In this document: positions 56,551 to 64,000 of the stretch, one piece after another
Position numbering within the stretch: position 1 is the first letter of the stretch
Layout: every line of letters begins with the position of its first letter
Assembly (NCBI RefSeq): GCF_964355755.1
Contig: NC_092673.1
Span: 999,001-1,063,000 of the forward strand
Origin: Antedon mediterranea
Lineage: Eukaryota > Echinodermata > Crinoidea > Comatulida > Antedonidae
Length of the DNA stretch: 64,000 nucleotides
Direction of reading: 5' to 3'
Position numbers and translations under genes: made by a program
Notes under the pieces: model-generated
Told to the model about the DNA's origin: nothing
The model's input: the letters and a program-made list of their open reading frames with translations, nothing else
The model's database searches: none

Positions 56551-56814
56551 TGCCTATTGTGGGGACACCCCTAAAGCATGGTTCCCACTGGGACACAACG
56601 CAGGCGACCAATCAAAAGAGATGGATAATTCGAAGTGCCACTTGTTATTGGTCAACTTGCTTACATTGCTTTAGTTAAAATACCTATTGTGGGGATACCC
56701 TAAAGCGTGGTTCCCACTGAGACGCACCGCAGGCGAATTGACCAATCAAAAGAGATGGATAATTCGAAGTGTCACTTGTTATTGGTCAACTTGCTTACAT
56801 TGCTTTAGTTAAAA
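56551..56814. repeat. 130-bp tandem duplication with GGTTCCCACT motif
   Basis: Unit A (56551-56680) and unit B (56681-56814) both run from CCTATTGTGGGGA through TGGTTCCCACT and CCAATCAAAAGAGATGGATA to TTGCTTTAGTTAAAA. Unit B has 4 extra bases and a few changes. The unit carries the TGGTTCCCACT end of the GCGTTGCG repeat family. Confidence 0.85.
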
Positions 56815-57504
56815 CTTTGTTGTTGTTCAATATGCTCCATGCGCACTGGTATTTAATTTGTTGATTTGATTATTGCAACATTCATTTTGATGAGATCATA
56901 AATTCACTTTAATTTACTTTAGCGGAATTGAACACAATATTGAGAATCTTAAATAAATATAACTTTTGTTGCTCATTCTACTCGAATAAATATTTTTCAA
57001 TTTAATTAATGTTCAATTCGTGTTGTATAGGTACTTTATTGTTTTCATCTTTTCTTCCAGTAATTGTCAGCTTTGTTCTGTTTGCTATTAAACTCTTCCG
57101 TGGTGTTTAGTCTTCTTTATTCACGGATCAAAATAATTATTTATCAAATGAGGCGAGCGAATGATTATTCTGTACATCAGACATTAAATAAACATTCGAA
57201 GTATATTTTCACACGCTTTGTTGGACATCACTGCGACCTTTTATTGTTATCTTCTTACCAGTGTAATAAGCGCTGTTATTTTAATGATACAAACACGTTT
57301 TGTTCATTTAACTTTGTACAAAACTATACAGTGATAATTATAATATTGTAACACAAGTGGGTTTTGTTTATGTAATATCTTAAAATAGTTCATCGTGCGA
57401 ACCTTCGTAAATAAGTATATAATTTGATCTTCTGCAACCAATTTAATTTTTTTAATTTAAGAAATATTTATTTTGGTCGTATGCGGTGATGTAAGTGTAC
57501 ACAA
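56815..57504. other. Intergenic region, no gene seen
   Basis: AT-rich. A 95-codon open frame at 57064-57351 has no recognised motif. Confidence 0.55.
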
Positions 57505-57882
57505 GTGCGACAGGTATGGTACGGTAAAGTTCGACAGGTATGACACGGTAAAGTGCGGCAGGTATGGCACGGTAAAGTGCGACAGGTATGGTACGGTAAA
57601 GTGCGACAGGTATGACACGGTAAAGTGCGGCAGGTATGGCACGGTAAAGTGCGACAGGTATGGTACGGTAAAGTTCGACAGGTATAGTACGGTACGGTAA
57701 AGTGCGACAGGTATGGTACGGTAAAGTGCGGCAGGTATGGTACGGTACGGTAAAGTGCGACAGGTATGGTACGGTAAAGTGCGGCAGGTATGGTACGGTA
57801 AAGTGCGACATGTATGGCACGGTAAAGTGCGACAGGTATGGTACGGTAAAGTGCGACATGTATGGTACGGTAAAGTGCGGCA
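57505..57882. repeat. 24-bp tandem array, about 15 to 16 units
   Basis: Unit: GTGCGACAGGTATGGTACGG followed by TAAA. Variants are GCGGCAGG, GACATG and TTCGACAGG; two or three units carry an extra TACGG. As 24 is a multiple of 3, all frames repeat short peptides (such as CDRYGTVK). Frames of up to 165 codons are repeat products. Confidence 0.93.
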
Positions 57883-60832
57883 GTCAGTCATACATGCTCT
57901 CGAGCCGACTTCCAGGAAATGCCGCGTTCCTTTGAGTCTAACTAAAACGCCCAACCTATTTGATATAGGGGATTAGTGTGAAGAGGAAACTGAGCTATAT
58001 ATAATTGGAAGTTGATGAGGCCTGGCCTAGCCTACAAACAAACAATTCGATTCAGTGAATTTGCTAATTAATATCAACCACAGTGTTGACGTTTAAGCGT
58101 GAACAAATGTGATCATTTCATCAACGTATAGAGATACAAAATAATAATGATATTATTATCGTACGATTTAGCAATGAACTACGGGGTAATGTCCACCATG
58201 TGTGTAGCGGCTACTCGTTGTCTCGTAGTTAGAGGCTGTGGTAGTTGTGACAGTATCAATTCTCTGAAGGTGCATCACCCCGTGCCCTTCGTAGTGTCAT
58301 CATCACTGTTTAATGTTAATGAAGGCTGCTGCCGACAAAAAGGCTTGACCATCATAATACAGTACAAATATTAAGGGGAATGAGTGTCCATTGGCAGCGG
58401 ACTTCGACATACTGCATTATTTCCCCTGTCACGTGGAATGTCCCCCTTCATAGAGATCTTCCTCATAAATAAAGGTGCCCCAAAGGAAGGGTTTTACTTT
58501 TTGTCTCTCTAGGCCATTTATAGCAAATTACTGACCACAAAAACGTGGCTGCAAACATCGCAGGTTGATTCACGCAGGCGGGGGCAAACACAATTATTAG
58601 AAGGGCATTTTCTTAAGTTGCGTAGATTGCGTTACGTTGCGTCGCTAGTGGCAACCATGCTTTATCATGTGTTTGTACATAATCATCTCCTTAAAATAAG
58701 TAACTACGATAGAGTACTTTGTGTAATGAAATTATTCAGTGTATTGTTGAAATGATTAACCATACAATGCGATCTATAATAACTCATTACAGTCGAATTA
58801 AAATGGTCTCCAGAAGCCAACCAAGTGAACATCATCTATACACTACTTACTCATGAGTGTTTATAGATTAATCACTTTAAATCATTGTATGTTTAACAAA
58901 TTGAAAATCTATCCTGCTTAGACCCTTAAATCTCCTAGTGATTTTTAAAAGGATCTCTTTGGTTTGGTCAACTATGGACAAATTGTTACCGATTATTTTG
59001 GCCTTGGCTATGTACTTATTATTGACACCGGGGTCGATAACAAAGAAGTAGGTAATTATTGTATTCCGTGTATAAATCGTTTTAAACGAATGAAATCACC
59101 TTCATTTTCTTCGACTATTGTAAACGAATTGATGCTTTACAATAGATGGACTGTAAAAGTCCCACGATCTCTCAAGTTGCAAGTGGTTTGGCTGCAGGGA
59201 TTCGGATGTGACTATTTTTAACAGTTTTAAAACATAGCATAAACAATCGAAAATATATCATTTTTTTTATATAAATCTTTATTGTATTTCTTTCAAAAAA
59301 AGACAAAAGACCAAAAAATAATAATCTGGCCCCTGTATTTTTTAGTAGAGGATATGTGGGCTTCTTGACGTAATTATTTTTACCTGTTATAACAATAGTG
59401 AGAGAGTCGCGCACAAACACGCGCGTTTGCCTGTACTATATTACGTCAATAATCGTTGTTGCCCGTGACGTGTGCAAATGCGCATTTGTGTGTAGTAAAC
59501 CAACATTGAATGTCCGTTTATAATAATTTAACCAACTTTAATAATAGACTTCAAACACTGAATGATGAACATAATGTTTGATTAACAGTTCACCGCCCCC
59601 CAGTGACCGTTTATGTAATCACACCGACGTCGCCAACAATATCAACCACATTTAGCAATGTTTTCATTCCTGCATATTCAGACGAGAAACACCAAAGTGA
59701 AAGGGATAAAACAAAATGCAAAACAATTTAAGAAAATTTGATTTTGTTATAACATACCGGTATACATCCATGAAGGTATATAACTCCATGATACAGTCGG
59801 TCGGCCACCTAAACGTAACTAATTTAGTTGTTACAGTAACATTCGTAGTAAAACATTTCGAATTGTCATACTCAAATGGAAAATAATAATAATTAGTATG
59901 TTCTCCTTCTTTCCTTCAAATCTCATAACCCTGTTAGATCCTTATATTCGAACTATCGCTTGTGATTGGTCAACTCACTTGCGTTGCGCGTACGTCGTTG
60001 CGTTGCGTCCAAGTGGGAACCAAACTTTTTATAATGACGTTTTCCTCGAGCCCAAACTTACGTCACCAATCTAACAATAACATGCACCCGTCGTCACATT
60101 GACACCAACAATAGTTTGTTTGCCCTCGTAAAATGGTTGATTAACGTTTAATGTCAGTTGTAAATTAGTGTAAATGTCATCTTTAGTCCATACGTGGTCA
60201 ATTTCGGCGCCGTATCTTTTAGTATATTTCATGAGCTGCAAGTGAAAAGAGGTATCTAGACGTACGGACGGGCGGGCGTCTATATTAACATTTAAAGACT
60301 CATAAAATAAGACTACTATTTGTTTGTTAGTTATACCATTATAAACGATGAGTTAAGGACTTTGATTGTTTTCAGTGCATAAACTTCGTAATTTGTGATC
60401 TTCACACTCGATCCTTTGGTCAAATAAATATCGCTTGATATTATTATGTCTGATGATGACCCGTTTATAATGCTGTTATAAAGTTGTTATTCAGGCATGA
60501 GTATTTGTTCAACACAACGGAGGTTGAGATGAAACGGCCGTCTACTCTCCTCTTCTTTAATACTAGTCTGTATTCCAACCTATAATATTGGTAAAGATAC
60601 ATATTTTGGCATACATGGTTTCATACGTATAATCTTAAGCTCGGAATTCCAGACAAAAATCGAAACGTCGACTATCATAACAATACCGTACAGAATTGGG
60701 GCTGTGAATTAGAAAAATGTATCAAAATGAATTTATAAAAACAGGAACGCATTTACGAGACAAGCAATTAAACATAATATATCTCCACATCAGTATTGCA
60801 ATCTGTACAAATTACCTATCCACGAGATTGAT
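57883..60832. other. Intergenic region with MITE fragments; no gene supported
   Basis: Fragments of the GCGTTGCG family lie at about 58603-58672 (TTGCGTCGCTAGTGGCAACC) and 59955-60030 (CGTTGCGTCCAAGTGGGAAC). An open frame at 58949-59221 (includes DYFGLGYVLIIDTGVDNKEV) has no recognised family. A perfect palindrome AAATGCGCATTT lies near 59477. Nothing else. Confidence 0.5.
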
Positions 60833-61010
60833 ATAGCATGGTGTTTGATGTGTATCGCTTATATCGCCATATATACATAGCATGGTGTTTGATGTCTATC
60901 GCTTATATCGCCATATATACATAGCATGGTGTTGGATGTGTATCGCTTATATCGCCATATTTACATAGCATGGTGTTGGATGTGTATCGCTTATATCGCC
61001 ATATATACAT
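60833..61010. repeat. 44-bp tandem repeat, 4 copies
   Basis: Units start at 60833, 60877, 60921 and 60965. Each has ATAGCATGGTGTTTGATGTG followed by TATCGCTTATATCGCCATAT. Few differences among copies. Confidence 0.9.
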
Positions 61011-61426
61011 GGCAATTCTAAAAGTTCTACAAATTCATTGAATTTATAATATGAATTTGTTGTATTACGCCCATATTGAGTTCCGCATATTTTAAATTTT
61101 GAGACATTATTTTTGTCAAATATTTTGTTTGTGATTTATGAACTCCGTAAGTGGTTATGTAAATAAAGTTTTTGAAATTCATTTCATTGCACCACTTATT
61201 GATGAAATGAATTAAAGGATAAGTCCTGACTTTAAAATGTATTATGAATTGTTGACGCGAAATGCGTTCCAATATAAGCAAGTGTAGGGTAAGAAAACTA
61301 TTTTTTCTCTAAAAATCTTTCTTAAATTGTGTAAAACATGTTAGGTACGATGGTAAACATTCTGACGCGCTAAACAATACGGTAAGCGATGTAGCTGTTT
61401 TTCCCTTCCCCTCCAGGGGACAATCT
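61011..61426. other. Intergenic region, nothing recognised
   Basis: AT-rich. A minus-strand frame of 84 codons (61281-61027) has no motif I know. Confidence 0.5.
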
Positions 61427-61586
61427 TAAAGCTTTCTACACTATCAAACATTATGTGATAATAAAATGTGATGTGCCCATATATAGACATGATGATGTCA
61501 TATCACTACCATATTTTGGCATGTCACTACCATATATGGGCACATCACACTTGTCAAACTAGTTTGATAGTGTAGACAGAGTTTAA
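61427..61586. mobile_element. MITE copy 5, CTCTGTCTACACTATCAAA family
   Basis: The left end is AAAGCTTTCTACACTATCAA and the right end TTTGATAGTGTAGACAGAGT, with TAA outside both ends. It has the full GATGTGCCCATATATAG / CCATATATGGGCACATCAC interior and is the best-preserved full-length copy in the window. Confidence 0.85.
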
Positions 61587-64000
61587 CGTTCTGCTTGTAC
61601 CGCATACTACCGTTACAATGGCCTACTTTTTCACGACAATTCTGTATACCACAACACGTGCCTCCGCAGAAGTACGCCCGTTGCTGAGTGTGATTGTTGC
61701 TTTAGGGCCAAAACGAAACAAACTTCCAGCCTAGCTTGAAAGAGAATCCCTAAAATAAAGAAAACCGACTAAACTTGTAGGAAATGAAGATTAATTGAAC
61801 TTATAGACAATCGGTAAACATCAAATGCTCCTGTCGGCAGCTGGATAACCGAAAACCAAACAAGTCAAACAGGTACTATATTCATTCCATTTATTTTGCT
61901 CGCTTTAATATAGATTTTTAGGGTGAAATGGAAAAGATTGGCTTCGAAAGATAAATAAAGTTGGTGTTGTGTTTGATTACCTTTGATCTAGTAACATAAT
62001 TATCACATTCAAATTCAGTATTAAATTATTCCAGAGACAAAATAAATGAATAGAATGGGTTATTAACTTATAATCGATCAATTGACTCATTAGAATTATT
62101 ATTATCAAATTAATAATTTTGTTTTATATACCTTGACGGTAAATTTGCAATTTAAAAAAAAGTTAATTTATTAAAGTAACTTAAATTTGCCCAGGCCACC
62201 CACAATATCTAAGCACCGCATTAAAGTGCCGCCTGCTGGACGGAAGCCATTTTATCACACTCAAACTTTATTTCAACACTCGGCTTGAGTCGGTGGGTTG
62301 TCGAAAATTAGTAATGCTGTGGAGAGAGGTCAGAAATGTCTACAGTGCACCCAACATAATTGATTATCCCAAAGTTCTAAAACGAAGAACTTCAATTTCT
62401 TTTGTTTTATGTAAGAAAAATTTATGTTTATCTATTTATCGTCGATCGTTATTCTTCTAATAACGATAATGAAAGATGCTGAATTATTGTAGTGAAGTGT
62501 CTATTCCAGTGACATCTTTGTTTCTGCCTAATTGTCAATTGTCAATAGGTACACAATAAAGTGTACCGTACACCAAAATCTATTTTATAAATATGAATTG
62601 TCCTAAACCCTTTCATTTATTCCGACATTGCTACTCAAATAGCACTTGATATGACTATTAACGCCATAATTGTTGTTTTATAGACATTAAGATGAACATT
62701 CTTTGTCGAACTTGACGGATTGGCGACGAAGCGTTACTTAATTTTATTAAGTGTTGACATTGTACCCAAAATTGTCTAAGCGATTGTGTATTTGTTCTTT
62801 TCATAATGTTTAACTCTTCCCATCGTCACTGTTGTCTACTAGCCACAGTGCAGCCTCCGGGGACCTGTTTTACCAATTTGGGGACGTCGGGTCTACGCGT
62901 ACTTGAAAAGTAGACGAACTTATTTAAAAGAGGCAAATATACAGTTCGGAGAAGAAAAACTTTATTAGTTGTGTATCAACTTATCCGTATTGTACATACT
63001 AAGCAAACATGCTTAGATTCCAATTACATATTTTTTCTTCCATAGACTGGTTGTTTGTATAAAATTTAATGAACTATTAAGGCTCTTATGACTGTAAATT
63101 TTCGTATAAGTTTGTTCAACTTTCTTTGTCGTAAACTTGGAAGTTGTCTTGCCGTATTATTTTACCCGTGCAGATTAATTTGTGTGTGTATGATGACTTT
63201 CAATTTTGTGTGCAAAGTAAAAATGGGAAAACAGGATGGAAAGAATAAAAGAAGACGAAGAATAAAAAGCTACGGTAGCGTAAGAAGTACAAATTGAAAC
63301 TTGTCACAAACCACATTTCTTTGTATGGTGATGTAAGTTAATCCAGGTTGACAACAGTAGGTGAAATGAGAAACGAAATAAAACACAAAAAATGAGAAAG
63401 TGAGGTGTAGAGACTATACGTATTCACATGGGCCTTATGTCACATACTAAGGACTTGGTTTAATCAAATTGAGAAACGTCTTCCAATGGCATTAATAACA
63501 ATAATTTAACAATAATTTTTGTTGTATAATACGTGTTGTATTTCAGTTATTGATTGGTTTAATTTGACAGGATTGGATCAAGCTGTTTAGGCACTGTCCA
63601 CATACCTTGTTCAAAGTGTCCATTCACCGCCAGCTGTGATTAAACAGTGTTCTTTACTAATCAGCGTTAGGCCTACATATTGCCTTCTATACATCGAAAG
63701 AATGTCGAGGAGGCCCGGTACACAAAAAAATAACTAGGCCTACAATCGTTAAATCAACCGGCATAATGTTGACCTACAACACCTTAACAATGTTATTCTT
63801 GCTGACTCGGGTGTCTAAAGGTAAAGAGATTGGGCTTAACAGGTATTTAGGCCGTTTACTTTAAGCATACAAACTTAAACATCTTGTGGTTGTTGGTCTT
63901 TTGTAAACTTTGTCCACTGGCTCTTAGCTTGTGTATTATTCCAGCAGATTTTATTGGCAAATAAAGAGAAATAAAAGACTTAAACTGTACAGGGTTTAAT
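61587..64000. other. Intergenic region to window end, no gene supported
   Basis: 2.4 kb. A plus-strand frame at 63088-63297 ends in a basic stretch (KNKRRRRIKSYGSVRSTN), but nothing around it supports an exon. Several AGGCCTA words at 63660-63760. No repeat array. Confidence 0.5.

Noticed and set aside
57452-57954. Frames of up to 165 codons on both strands
   Set aside because: Products of the 24-bp tandem array; all frames show short repeated peptides.

Overview
The window is animal nuclear DNA: AT-rich, full of short introns with GT..AG borders, MITEs, tandem minisatellites, one non-LTR retrotransposon fragment and a 5S rRNA-derived relic. The genes and the 5S-like sequence fit a marine invertebrate. 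The frequent word AGGCCTA and the repeat mix made me think of an echinoderm, but that is a guess. No bacterial or viral gene is seen.

Two complete protein-coding genes can be assembled exon by exon, and both stay in frame at every junction. They are arranged head to head. SIL1 (minus strand, 11576 down to 1687, 7 coding exons, 497 codons before the stop) encodes the ER nucleotide exchange factor for BiP/HSPA5. A nucleophosmin/nucleoplasmin-family gene (plus strand, 12413 to 43721, 13 coding exons, 355 codons before the stop) encodes an acidic nucleolar histone chaperone with an N-terminal oligomerisation core, several acidic tracts, a basic cluster and an NPM1-type C-terminal helical domain with both signature tryptophans. 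The start codons are 836 bp apart, so the 11577-12412 interval probably acts as a shared promoter. It holds a CACGTG E-box and a TGACGTG element. I see no functional link between the two genes beyond this arrangement.

The introns are loaded with mobile elements. SIL1 intron 4 carries an 11-unit array made from the 5' half of a tRNA-like SINE, interrupted by a 5'-truncated LINE. In the nucleophosmin gene, intron 5 has a 757-bp Harbinger-like element with TAA flanks. Intron 8 has a 1190-bp piggyBac-like element with TTAA flanks. Intron 9 has a 5S-derived relic and a purine-rich array. Intron 10 has six copies of the exon-10 splice donor interrupted by a 490-bp TA-flanked MITE. Intron 11 has a ~1.9-kb array of about 44 units, a palindromic MITE and a G-quadruplex-type tract. 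One MITE family with ends resembling AGCTCTGTCTACACTATCAA occurs five times.

From about 43.8 kb to the right end (20 kb) I find no recognisable gene. It holds minisatellites (37-, 24-, 44- and 18-bp units), a tRNA-derived SINE with a G15 run, MITE remnants with GGTTCCCACT-type ends, and a few uncharacterised open frames between 49.8 and 59.2 kb that could be stray exons or chance. Gene models come from reading the sequence and comparing with remembered family features. No alignment, RNA data or database search was available.
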